Source: Cyanodermella asteris (taxonomy: Eukaryota > Ascomycota > Lecanoromycetes > Ostropales > Stictidaceae). Taken from it: a stretch of 64,000 bases of DNA. The notes below the pieces were generated by a model. The model was not told the DNA's origin and did no database searches. It was given only the letters and a program-made list of their open reading frames with translations. The translations under genes were made by a program, and so were the position numbers. Shown piece by piece: positions 54,451 through 64,000 of this stretch; the stretch's first letter is position 1, and every line of letters starts with the position of its first letter. The stretch is taken from positions 441,034-505,033 of the forward strand of contig UYJD01000015.1 of assembly GCA_900618795.1 (NCBI GenBank). Reading direction: 5' to 3'.

Positions 54451-56184
54451 ATGGCTTTCCGTCTCCCTCCGCTGGCGCCTCAAAGGCAGGTTCCTATACA
54501 CCAGCGCCAAGAAGCCAGCAGAACATCGTCGCGACTGAGACCACTCGACCAGTCGCAGGAGTGGGTCGTATACTCGCCATCTCAAGACCAGACACTTACA
54601 CCGACCATTGACACCCCTCATACTGTCGGTGTGTCCCGACTGAGCGATTTCGGCTCCCTGAACAGCATTGTGCCACCAAGTCAAGAGCTCGAACATGATG
54701 ACGCAGATGATCTTGATAGTCTCGACGATGGATTGCAGGACTTTCGAGAACCCTTACGGACACTTAGTCGTCAGATGGACCACAGCGGAGGCGCCGTCCT
54801 GCCTGGTCATGATGGCTTAGGGAGCTTCCACGCGTCTAGTCAACCCGCACAGGAACAGATCTGGCAGCATGAACGATTCAACCCCAGAAGACGACCGAGT
54901 CTCCATCAAAGAATACCTTCCACCACCGCCCAGCGCCTTGACACTATCGAAGATGAGGAAGAGCAGGATCATCCGTTTGTTGAGGGTGAGAAGCTCGATC
55001 GGATAGAAAGGTGGCGTCTAGACCAATCGCGTATAATGTTGAATGAGGTTCAGAAGGAGGCATCGCGAAGACGACGCCTCAGTTTAACAAGTCAGCTCCA
55101 GGTGCAGGCAATACCAGCTCTTGTCGATGCAAAGAAAATCGTGAGCGAGGAGCCTTCTGTCGTCGATGAGACCGAACCACCAAAGGAGAGCGAGACATTC
55201 TGGCAACGCATCACCCGGAGGGTCATCAGAGACTTCATGGGCATCGACGAGCCACTCTTATCAGTCATACTGGGAGAGTCGTTACCAGACGAAGCCGGTC
55301 TGTCTTCAACCCCCACAGCACTTGACTCGACAATATCACGACATCTCGAAAACGCAGACGAAGAACACCTTGTCGAAGGCTGGGAGGATCGCCTCCTCAA
55401 GAGACTTGCCAGGGAGCTCAACATTATTGTTCACTCACTGTCCGACCACCCTGGTGCCTTCTCTACCTATGCCAGCCCAGAAACTTACGACTATGCCGGC
55501 ATTCCGATCACTCGCAAACACCCCCCAATACCCGAGCAGGAAGTACTTGATCTTGGCCAGACACCGAAAGCACCTGAAAGCCCATCCGCCCTATTCCGCC
55601 CTACCATCCACCAATCGTTCGACGAGACGGAGCTGACTGCGTCTGAGCATGAAGCCGGTTGGGGCATCGAAGACAGCAAGCCCGCTCAGGGCCTCGATGA
55701 CGCCGAGCGAGAGTACTGGGAGCGCACGCCAGATCTGAAGCAAGTCTTCGCCTACCTGTCGCGAAGGTTTCTGAAGCGCGCTCCTCAACCTCCCAGCACG
55801 GATTCTGATGTCGTGTCCTCAGCTGAGGGCATTGCAACGCAATCGAAACCAGCATCGATGCGAAGAGCTGCCATCATCCGACAACACCACCCGCTTGTCT
55901 CTCGAGCCCATGAAGCAAGCGTTGCGAAGCAGAGCTCCATACCGACCCGCCAAAAGCGATTGTCAATAAGATCAATCGCTGATCGTCTCGAACGTCCGTC
56001 CAGTGAGTGTGGTCGCGAAACGGTCAGCGCTAGTGTGCGGAGTCTGAAGCGTACTGGAGACGACTGTGCAAGCCAGAGCACAAAGAAGAGCAAGACGGGA
56101 CGAAGTCGAAAGCATTACTGGGAGGTTGGAAGTGACAGCGCGGCTGCTGCACTTGGTGGTATGGGTTCGTGGGGAGAGGTCTGA
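54451..56184 (+). CDS. Conserved-looking fungal protein of unknown function
   Basis: Single-exon, 577 aa, ATG in good context (GCGCC-ATGG). Mostly polar and probably disordered (Ser, Pro, Gln, Arg, acidic clusters such as DDADDLDSLDDG). Two ordered-looking blocks stand out: an amphipathic region KLDRIERWRLDQSRIMLNEV then ESETFWQRITRRVIRDFMGI (about 178-275), and EDRLLKRLARELNIIVHSLS with DYAGIPITRKHPPIPEQ (about 308-360). The C-terminus is basic (KKSKTGRSRKHYWEVG), suggesting a nuclear protein. No known domain is recognised. Its long stable frame and composition make it a real gene; the role is unknown. Confidence 0.8.
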   Translation: MAFRLPPLAPQRQVPIHQRQEASRTSSRLRPLDQSQEWVVYSPSQDQTLTPTIDTPHTVGVSRLSDFGSLNSIVPPSQELEHDDADDLDSLDDGLQDFREPLRTLSRQMDHSGGAVLPGHDGLGSFHASSQPAQEQIWQHERFNPRRRPSLHQRIPSTTAQRLDTIEDEEEQDHPFVEGEKLDRIERWRLDQSRIMLNEVQKEASRRRRLSLTSQLQVQAIPALVDAKKIVSEEPSVVDETEPPKESETFWQRITRRVIRDFMGIDEPLLSVILGESLPDEAGLSSTPTALDSTISRHLENADEEHLVEGWEDRLLKRLARELNIIVHSLSDHPGAFSTYASPETYDYAGIPITRKHPPIPEQEVLDLGQTPKAPESPSALFRPTIHQSFDETELTASEHEAGWGIEDSKPAQGLDDAEREYWERTPDLKQVFAYLSRRFLKRAPQPPSTDSDVVSSAEGIATQSKPASMRRAAIIRQHHPLVSRAHEASVAKQSSIPTRQKRLSIRSIADRLERPSSECGRETVSASVRSLKRTGDDCASQSTKKSKTGRSRKHYWEVGSDSAAAALGGMGSWGEV

Positions 56185-57149
56185 GAGTGAGCACCGGAGT
56201 TGTGGACATTTACGGACAACTTTGACTTGTTTGAAACATTTTTTGCATATTGCAGCATTGGCGTCGGATACGAGCGGGATCACGACATAATGAAAACTAC
56301 GAAATCAAGGAGTTCGATTGAGGATGCATGATGGACGCACCTGGGGTTGATGGTTCGATCGATGTGGGTTTGCCGTTGGCATGTACGATATACATTTCGC
56401 TCTCAAACATACCACATTTCCATACCATACTTTTACTTTTGGCTTGATACTTTGCCTCCGCTCAGGAGACCGCTGGGAAGAATTCAGTCACCAACCCTCA
56501 TCTTGAAGACCGCTGCGTATGACTGTGCGAGCTTTTGAGGGTTTTAGGTGTAGCACTGTTCAATGCGCATCCACGTGAAACCTATCAAGATGGCAGTTTT
56601 GCGTAACTTGAGCATGCATACGTCTTCCACGAATCTCATATAGGTATGTGAAAGATGAAATCTGTGCATTCAGAATATTTTCCCGCCATAAACTGGCCGG
56701 CTTCGATGCACGCAATCATCATCCTTGCCACGTGAGCAATGCTGTATGAATCAGCCTCAAAACAACATGCCATGGATCACGGCATGCGAATTTACACTCA
56801 TACTGAGTTTCTGAAAGAGTCGCTTGAAGGGAGCCGAATCTCATTTGTTCGGTGGCCGAAGTGCCATCACCAATGTCCCGCTCCAGATCTACGTCACGTT
56901 TCAGTTTGTCAGCCAACGAGCCTCACAACTCTATTCGACTCACCAGTATGGCTTCTACGAATGTTTTCTGAAATATATATGCAAATGGCGTAATCAATTT
57001 ATCCGACGAGCAATCTGCGATTTCGGACCTTTCTTGGATCGTCGGTCAGCCTTGGTGGGGCATCGTGTGGTCTCGAGGCATAGCCGGCCTGTCTCGTCCT
57101 ACATCGTCTGAACAGAGCCCTTGCGCATTTTAAGAATCAGGCAGCAAAA
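56185..57149. other. Intergenic, no supported gene
   Basis: About 965 bp between two plus-strand genes. No domain-bearing frame, repeat or RNA gene is seen. Confidence 0.5.
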
Positions 57150-60100
57150 ATGGGTTCAAATACAGAAGGTCGAGGCATCCGGATCGCCATCGATGTAGGT
57201 TGACCACTTCAGCAAGTCCCTCACGCATCTCAAATTTGCTTCATGCCATTCGTGCCCGCTGCACAACTTGTATACCTTGATAATAGCTGCTTACCGTCCA
57301 TTTCAATCATGGACTCCAGCTCTGCTAACATGTTCCTAGCGTGGGGGAACCTTCACCGACTGCGTCGGCAACTCCGGCTCAGGCCGAATGGAAGACGACG
57401 TCGTGATAAAACTCCTCTCCGAAGACCCCTCAAATTACAAAGACGCACCGTTAGAAGGTATCCGACGACTTCTCAGCAAGTTCACCGGCACCGAAATCCC
57501 CCGCGGCCAGCCCCTCGACACTTCCAAGATCGAATCCATTCGCATGGGAACCACGGTCGCTACCAACGCCTTGTTAGAACGAAAGGGCGAGCGCATCGCC
57601 ATGGTCGTGACAAAGGGGTTCAAAGATTGTCTTGCGATTGGAAACCAGAGCAGACCGAAAATTTTTGATTTGGCGATTCGAAAGCCGGATGTGCTTTATG
57701 AGAGGGTGGTTGAGGTGGATGAGCGGGTTACGTTGGAGGATTATGCGGAAGATCCAGAGAGAGGTGTTACGGACGTGGAGGGGAAGGGCAATGAATTGGT
57801 GAAAGGATTGTCGGGAGAGACGGTACGGATATTGAAGCGGCCTGACGAAGGGAAAATCAGGGAGCAGTTACAGGGACTACGCAATGACGGGTTCAAGAGT
57901 ATAGCCGTGTGTTTGGTCCACGGATATACGTATCCCGATCACGAGGCCGTGGTGGGTAAGCTGGCAAAGGAGGTTGGCTTCGAACATGTCAGTTTGAGCC
58001 ATGAGCTCATGCCGATGATCAAGCTTGTACCACGAGCTACATCATCGTGCGCGGATGCGTACCTGACGCCGGCGATTCGGAAGTACATTGACGGATTTTC
58101 GTCGGGCTTCGATGGCGGGCTTGGTACGAAAGCAGTGCAGAACGAGAATGGTGCGAAAGGCGCACGTTGCGAGTTCATGCAGTCTGACGGTGGTTTGGTG
58201 GATGTGGACCAGTTTTCTGGTCTGAAGGCCATTCTTTCTGGTCCCGCAGGCGGTGTGGTAGGGTATGCACTCACCTCATATGACCCCGAAACTAGGACAC
58301 CCGTTATCGGTTTCGATATGGGCGGGACGAGTACGGACGTTAGCAGGTATGGCGAAGGACGATACGAGCACGTCTTCGAGACTACGACCGCCGGCGTCAC
58401 GATTCAGTCGCCACAGCTCGACATCAACACAGTCGCGGCAGGAGGTGGCTCCCGACTATTCTTCCGCAACGGTCTATTCGTGGTTGGGCCTGAATCTGCC
58501 GGTGCACATCCTGGTCCCGCATGCTATCGAAAGGATGGTCCTCTGACGGTGACCGACGCGAACCTGTTCCTCGGACGTCTGCTACCGGATTTCTTCCCCA
58601 AGATTTTCGGCAAGAACGAGGATGAAGGCTTGGACGCCGAAGCGAGCAAGAAGCTGTTCGAAAAGCTCACCGACGAGATCAACAGGTCAGAAGGCAAGAA
58701 TATGACCGCCGACGAGGTCGCTTATGGGTTTATCAAGATCGCCAATGAGACCATGACACGGCCAATTCGATCTCTGACAGAGGCAAAGGGGCATGATACT
58801 TCACAGCATCGACTCGCGACATTTGGTGGTGCCGGTGGTCAGCATGCCGTTGCGATTGCGGAAAGTCTGGGGATACGACAAATCTTGATACATCGCTATT
58901 CATCGGTGTTGTCAGCGTACGGTATGGCTTTGGCCGATGTCGTCGACGAAAGTCAAGTTCCCGAGTCCAAGACTTGGTCAAATGAAGGCAACGCGACGAA
59001 AGAGCTGAAACAGAAGATGGAAGAGCTCAAGGAGAAGTCGCGAAAGAAGTTACAAGAACAAGGCTTCCAGGATGACAAGATCCAGTTTGAGGAATATCTA
59101 AATATGCGGTATCGTGGCACAGAGTCTGCTTTGATGATTATAAAGCCTGACGATGATTGGTCATTTGACAAGGCGTTTGTGAAGCAGCATGAGCAGGAAT
59201 TTGGATTCACCTTGCCGGACAGAGATATCATTATTGACGATGTCCGTGCACGAGGTATTGGGAAGAGTTTCGAGGGGCTGGACAAGACGGTCGACCAGCA
59301 GCTCAAGGAGATTACGCCACAAAGCGTATCGACAGACAAGAAATACAGCACTTCAAAGGTATACTTTGAAGGCGGCAGACATGAGACGCCAATCTACAAG
59401 CTGGAAGATCTGAAGACAGGGGACAAACTTCAAGGCCCAGCGATCCTCGCAGACGGAACTCAGACCATCGTGGTAACCCCTGGTGCATCGGCACTTCTGA
59501 CCGACACCCACGTCGTGATAAATATCGGGGATGAAGGCCAGCAAACGAAAGTCAACGCAAAGGAGGTTGACCCCATCATGCTCAGCATCTTTGCCCACCG
59601 CTTTATGGCGATTGCAGAGCAAATGGGACGAGCGCTGCAGAAGACCAGCATCAGCACGAACGTGAAAGAGAGACTCGATTATTCCTGTGCTCTCTTCGAC
59701 GCCAACGGTGGTCTAGTCGCCAATGCACCGCACCTGCCCGTTCATCTCGGTAGCATGTCAACATGCGTCAGAACACAGGCAGAAATATGGAAAGGTAAGC
59801 TGAAGAGAGGCGATGTGGTTGTATCTAATCATCCCGAGTTTGGCGGAACACATTTGCCGGATATCACTGTCATCACACCAGCTTTCAGTGGAGACGAAAT
59901 TGTCTTCTATGTGGCATCTCGGGCTCATCACGCGGATATTGGAGGCATTCTCCCTGGTTCCATGCCACCGAATTCCAGAGAGCTGTTCCAAGAAGGCGCT
60001 GCAATTAAAGCTGAGAAGCTGGTATCGGAAGGCAAGTTTGACGAGAAGCGCGTGACTGAGCTTTTGTATGACGAGCCTGCTCAGTATCCTGGCTGCAGCG

Positions 60101-61305
60101 GTACGCGATGCCTGGCCGACAACATCAACGATCTAAAAGCACAAGTCGCGGCGAACCAAAAGGGCATCAACTTGATCAACACACTGATCGAAGACTACGG
60201 CGAAGAAGTCGTCCAATTTTACATGGTCAACATTCAAAAGAACGCCGAGCAAAGCGTCCGAACCCTCCTCAAAGACGTCCACCAACGATTCAAAGGTCAA
60301 GACCTCCACGCCATCGACTTCATGGACGACGGCAGCCCCATCGAACTCAAAATCACCATCGACGGCGAAAAGGGCGAAGCAATCTTCGACTTCGAAGGCA
60401 CCGGCGCCGAAGTCTACGGCAACATCAACGCCCCCGAGGCCGTCACCTACTCGGCCATCATATACTGCCTGCGCTGCCTCATCTCCGAGGACATACCGCT
60501 GAACCAAGGCTGTCTCAAGCCGATCGACGTTCGCATCCCAAAACGCTCTTTCCTGAGTCCCTCCGACGTCGCGGCCGTCGTCGGCGGCAACGTGCTCACC
60601 AGCCAACGCGTCACGGACGTGATATTCAAGTGCTTCCAAGCATGCGCCGCAAGCCAGGGCTGTTGTAATAACCTCACCTTCGGCTTCGGAGGGAACCCCC
60701 AAGAGGTGGGCTATGAAAAGAAGGGTCCAGTGAAGGGCTTCGGATACTACGAGACCATCGCCGGCGGCTCGGGCGCGGGCCCGGACTGGGACGGCACGGA
60801 CGGCGTGCACGTCCACATGACCAACACGCGCATCACCGACACCGAAGTCTTCGAGCGCCGCTACCCGGTCATCCTCCGCGAATTCAGCCTCCGGAACGAC
60901 AGCGCGGGCAGAGGCCAGCACCGTGGTGGCGAGGGCGTGATCCGCGACATCGAGTTCCGCATTCCCGTGCAGGTCAGCATTCTCAGTGAGAGACGCGTGT
61001 ATCGTCCGTACGGACTGAATGGGGGTGAAGACGCTGGCGTGGGAAGGAACTACTGGGTCAGAAAGGTGAAGACGGGGGGCAAGGGGGAGGATAGGGATGA
61101 GGTTGTGGAGCGGTGGATCAGTATGGGCGCAAAGAACACGGCGAATATGAAGCCTGGGGAGAGGATTGTAGTCATGACGCCCGGTGGTGGGGGATGGGGT
61201 AAGGTGGGCGAGGAGAGTCGGGCGGTCAAGAAGAGGGACCACCAGGAGAATTGGAAGAAGGGCAGTTTGGCATCGCGGGTAGATACTCAGGAGACGAGTG
61301 TGTAG
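57150..61305 (+). CDS. OXP1: 5-oxoprolinase (ATP-hydrolysing)
   Basis: Converts 5-oxoproline to glutamate in the gamma-glutamyl (glutathione) cycle. Exons 57150-57194 and 57340-61305; the 145-nt intron (GTAGGT...GCTAAC...CCTAG) joins RIAID to RGGTFTDCVG, the conserved ATP-binding start. Product 1336 aa, the usual size. The HyuA-like half spans about 1-720: MGTTVATNALLERKGERIA; HELMPMIKLVPRATSSCADA; FDMGGTSTDVSRY; GPESAGAHPGPACYRKDGPL. The HyuB-like half starts near 745 (VDPIMLSIFAHRFMAIAEQM) and includes NHPEFGGTHLPDITVI, HHADIGG, and GGSGAGPDWDGTDGVHVHMT. Both halves are intact. A 401-codon antisense frame over the 3' end is a codon-bias shadow. Probably cytosolic; no targeting signal. Confidence 0.96.
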
Positions 61306-61519
61306 ATGTGTTTGAGTTTGAAACGGGTTTGCAACCAATTCTCAAGCTGTAGAAGATCGTCCTGGACGGCCTGAACGTGTTTGTGAATATGAGAAGATAG
61401 TTCGAAAACAGGGCCCCTTTGAATCTTGGTCGCTTGCTAGTGGCCCACGGAAGTGTCTCACTGACTACCCGCGCTGAGCCGTATTGTATGTTTGCGGCTC
61501 ACGTCTTTGCCCATTGCAG

Positions 61520-62398
61520 CAGGAGGTCAAAGAGTATTTGGAGGGGTTTCTGCCTTGAGCTCTCCGGCGAGATCAGCACTTACACAAGACGGGTTTGAAA
61601 TCACGATTTCAACGGAGAGGACGAGATCGAGGTCGACGATAGACCTGAGACTATTCTCGACAAAGTTGAGGCGCCCTACGGAAAACGTTGCTCGATCCAA
61701 TCCGTGTCTCCAAACTCTTGAGATATATCCTTGTCGACCTCCTCCCATGGCAAGCGGCATTCTCGTTTGCCGCCGTCACGTCGGGATTTTCGGTCACTTT
61801 GCAGTCTTTTTTTGATTTTTAAAGCCCGTACAGCTTTGATGCCCTACATATTGGTCTTCTCTACATTCCATATGCAGCTGCATGTATCATTGCTTCCATC
61901 GTCGGAGGAGGAAGGTGGTCGGACAAAGTGATGTTGCGGAAGGGCTTGGCGAAGGATGAACATTTTCGCTCTGGAAAGAAGGTTCTGGTTCCGGTACCCT
62001 GAAGATCGAATAGGTCTGAACCCATGGGTATCCTTTGGTTTGATCCATGTAGCTCTTGTTGCATTTGGATGGGCGCTATGGCGGGGGTCTTACCGGTACG
62101 TCCCGTGAATCATATCGAGACGACGTCTTGCTGATTATTCCAGCTTGTTCCATCAATTTTCATTGGACTGTGTGCTGGCATGAATCTGGGTTTTACCACG
62201 ACAGTGCTGGTGGAGCTGATTTCAGCGCAAGCTGTTGGTCTGATGGCGTTGAGCTCCATTGCTAGGAATGTCTGTGCAGCTGTTAGTGGATCGGTCACCC
62301 AATCGTTGCCAGAAACCATTGGACCCGGCTGGCTTTTCACGGCCTTGAGTGTTGTCTCTACTGTCAACCTCAACCGGATGCTCTGGATGCAAAGCTAA
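61520..62398 (+). pseudogene. Decayed MFS transporter, C-terminal half
   Basis: Translated pieces in shifting frames match the second half of a drug:H+ antiporter-type MFS protein: LLRYILVDLLPWQAAFSFAA, HIGLLYIPYAAACIIASIVG with the GGRWSDK loop, GLNPWVSFGLIHVALVAFGW, then GLCAGMNLGFTTTVLVELIS and AQAVGLMALSSIARNVCAAV up to a stop at 62398. At least three interruptions (a stop near 61820 and frame changes near 61998 and 62100) break it. A GTACGT...TTCCAG segment at about 62099-62150 looks like a former intron, although its phase no longer fits. The N-terminal six helices are missing. The host gene was therefore truncated and then eroded. Confidence 0.75.
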
Positions 62399-63866
62399 GG
62401 CCGGCATTGGAGAGAAAGCAGATGGACCATAACGAAATCACAAACATAATGTGTTTGCAAGCGAATGAAGCCTTGTTGTTGCGCATTTCGACCGGTGTCA
62501 TGACGTGGATTCAGACCATCAAAGGACTGCTATCTCTTCATGTCACAAAGCAGACAAGCACTTGTGGATCATGCAGAATAGCCTGAGACACTTCTGCTAC
62601 TCATAGATCTTGGCTGGCCAAACGCCCCACTTGAGCCGGCAGGGACACTTGGTCCGTAAGCCGTTATCAGCAGCAACGGCCAATTTTATCGCGGCAACGC
62701 AGTGGGCGAGATTGTCAAGAAGCTGCAAGCCACTGGCTAATCGCTCAATCCTCATGGTAGCAGATGGCGAACGTTCAAAAGCAGCAAAAGTTGCCGGAGA
62801 CTTGCAAGAACGGGTTCTCGTAAGCTTATGTCATCCGCAGTAAACCTTCTGATTTTGCTTCTTCGAGCTTGCCCTCATCAATATTCCCTGACGCCAACTG
62901 GATCAAGACGATGCTGCCGCACCAAAGTACCATGAAAGTCCAGTGGTGTCACATGTAGCTTCAGCGTGCCGCCCATGGGCTGCAGAGTATTCGCTGTCTG
63001 GTCGAGAGGCGGGTGGCGTTGTGCTAGCTGCAAGCTGTGATTGACTGTCTTTCCCCATCGCAACACACACCATGCTATGGGCCTGGCCATCTTTTGCCAA
63101 GTCATTCATCTGTCGTATGTTTCTCCTAGCGAGTGTACTCCATGTTGTCTCGTGAGACTGGATTTGAACCTTCTAGCTTACCCGTCGGGATCTCCCTTGG
63201 TACCACTTTCTTACCATGTAACCGACGACATTCAACAACAGGATAGGTTGTCCAGGGGATACTTGTATTCCAAACTTTCCTTGAAGTCTGACTGTCCACA
63301 CCCAATCCATGAACTAGCCTGATGGGCTAGGTCGTGATTAAGCAACGACGAACACCATGCAGGGTCGGCTTTCCGTCTCACATTAAAGGCTCGCAAGAGT
63401 TTGACCTCAGCTCAAGTCTATCCACGCCATGGACATCCTCGGTGGAGCTAGGTGTGTTGTGAGGGCCAGCTGTGGGGATAGTGCAGATTTACAGCCCACG
63501 GTTGTAAACGCCACATGCAGAATGGCTCAGTCGAGGCCTCGTACTCAACACAAGCATGCAAGACACGGGCACAAGCTCGAGGATCTCAGCTGGCGTCCAC
63601 TTACGCCAAAATATACAGCAAGCGCAATCGTTGCACTCATGACCTCTGCGGACATATCCTTGAGACAATACAGCCCAAGGTGGTGTGTGTCAACGCGAGA
63701 AGGATGGTAAGACTTACCTGCCTACCCATCTTCAATGCCCTCGGCGAAAGGCGTATAAGACTGCCCAGATAGCATCCTGTTTCCAAGACTTCTCATTATC
63801 CCCCCTGTCCTTAAAGTGTAGCGCTCTCATCCAAAATTCAAGCAATGCCCGCTTCACGTTACCAAA
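62399..63866. other. Intergenic, no supported gene
   Basis: About 1.5 kb of short frames. A tRNA-like GGATTTGAACC at 63170 does not fold into a cloverleaf. Confidence 0.5.
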
Positions 63867-64000
63867 ATGTCTGGCCCGTTCCCAACGAAGGTCGACCCCT
63901 TTGTGGGCCAGCTAGTTGGCCTTGTGGGCGGCATGAACAACCTCGATGAAGCCGTCAAGAATGCACTCAAGTCAGGAGTCGTGCAAATGATCGAACGGGA
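63867..64000 (+). CDS. Start of a gene cut by the window end
   Basis: ATG in an ACCAAA-ATG context with an uninterrupted 44-codon frame to the last base (MSGPFPTKVDPFVGQLVGLV, then GGMNNLDEAVKNALKSG). The composition is protein-like and amphipathic. Too short to assign a family; it may also contain an intron beyond the edge. Confidence 0.45.
   Translation, partial: MSGPFPTKVDPFVGQLVGLVGGMNNLDEAVKNALKSGVVQMIER

Noticed and set aside
60133-61338. 401-codon minus-strand frame
   Set aside because: Antisense shadow of the 5-oxoprolinase HyuB half.
63140-63235. Possible minus-strand tRNA around a GGATTTGAACC box
   Set aside because: T stem does not pair (GAAGG against CCAGT) and no acceptor or anticodon stem can be built.
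1-64000. CRISPR arrays, transposons, retroelements or virus-derived genes
   Set aside because: No spaced direct repeats of CRISPR type, no transposase, reverse transcriptase, integrase or capsid-like frames, and no long terminal repeats were seen.

Overview
This window looks like a chromosome arm segment of a filamentous ascomycete, most likely a dothideomycete (Capnodiales/Mycosphaerellales-like). The genes are mostly intron-poor, with short GT-AG introns (about 47-80 nt, some up to about 250 nt) that carry CTAAC/CTGAC-type branch sites. Base composition is near 50% GC, with no AT-rich RIP islands. The families present are typical of Pezizomycotina: Atg22, Epl1, Mpe1, a DUF7053-like protein, an NRPS-like reductase and fungal 5-oxoprolinase. 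I see no recognisable transposon, retroelement, virus-like element or CRISPR array. One assembly gap (N) lies at 1642-2184.

Layout. 0-9.8 kb: secreted DUF1593-type nucleoside-hydrolase-like protein, N gap, adenylation-thiolation-reductase (NRPS-like) enzyme, GNAT acetyltransferase, nitronate monooxygenase. 11-21 kb: HPPK-DHPS folate enzyme converging on a DUF7053-like gene, a tRNA-Asp gene with two insertions, a thioredoxin with a C-terminal extension, a copper amine oxidase, and calcineurin B with an atypical N-terminus. 22-33.6 kb: Epl1 (NuA4), Kae1/Osgep (t6A), alpha-actinin, a ZNF511-like C2H2 protein, a 12-bp minisatellite and tRNA-Met. 35-43.6 kb: Atg22, riboflavin kinase, a D-serine dehydratase-like gene with two lesions, and Mpe1. 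43.6-47.5 kb is the longest stretch without a supported gene. 47.5-56.2 kb: SnoaL/NTF2-like protein, NASP/Hif1-type histone chaperone, an unassigned coding-like segment, a secreted four-cysteine protein and a large unrecognised protein. 57-64 kb: 5-oxoprolinase, a decayed MFS transporter, and the start of a gene that runs off the window.

The protein genes are mainly unlinked housekeeping functions: folate, FMN and glutathione-cycle metabolism, mRNA 3' end formation, chromatin, t6A modification, cytoskeleton, calcium signalling and autophagy. There is no clear multi-gene cluster.

The most striking object is the tRNA-Asp(GUC) gene at 14102-14237 (minus strand). It has an ordinary 13-nt tRNA intron after position 37. 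It also has a separate 51-nt insert between the D arm and anticodon arm with the full signature of a spliceosomal intron (GTACGA at the 5' end, GCTAAC branch-like site, CAG at the 3' end). Removing both leaves a 72-nt cloverleaf with every invariant base I checked. The second recurring signal is a family of dispersed, degenerate 12-bp-period minisatellites in at least six intergenic regions.
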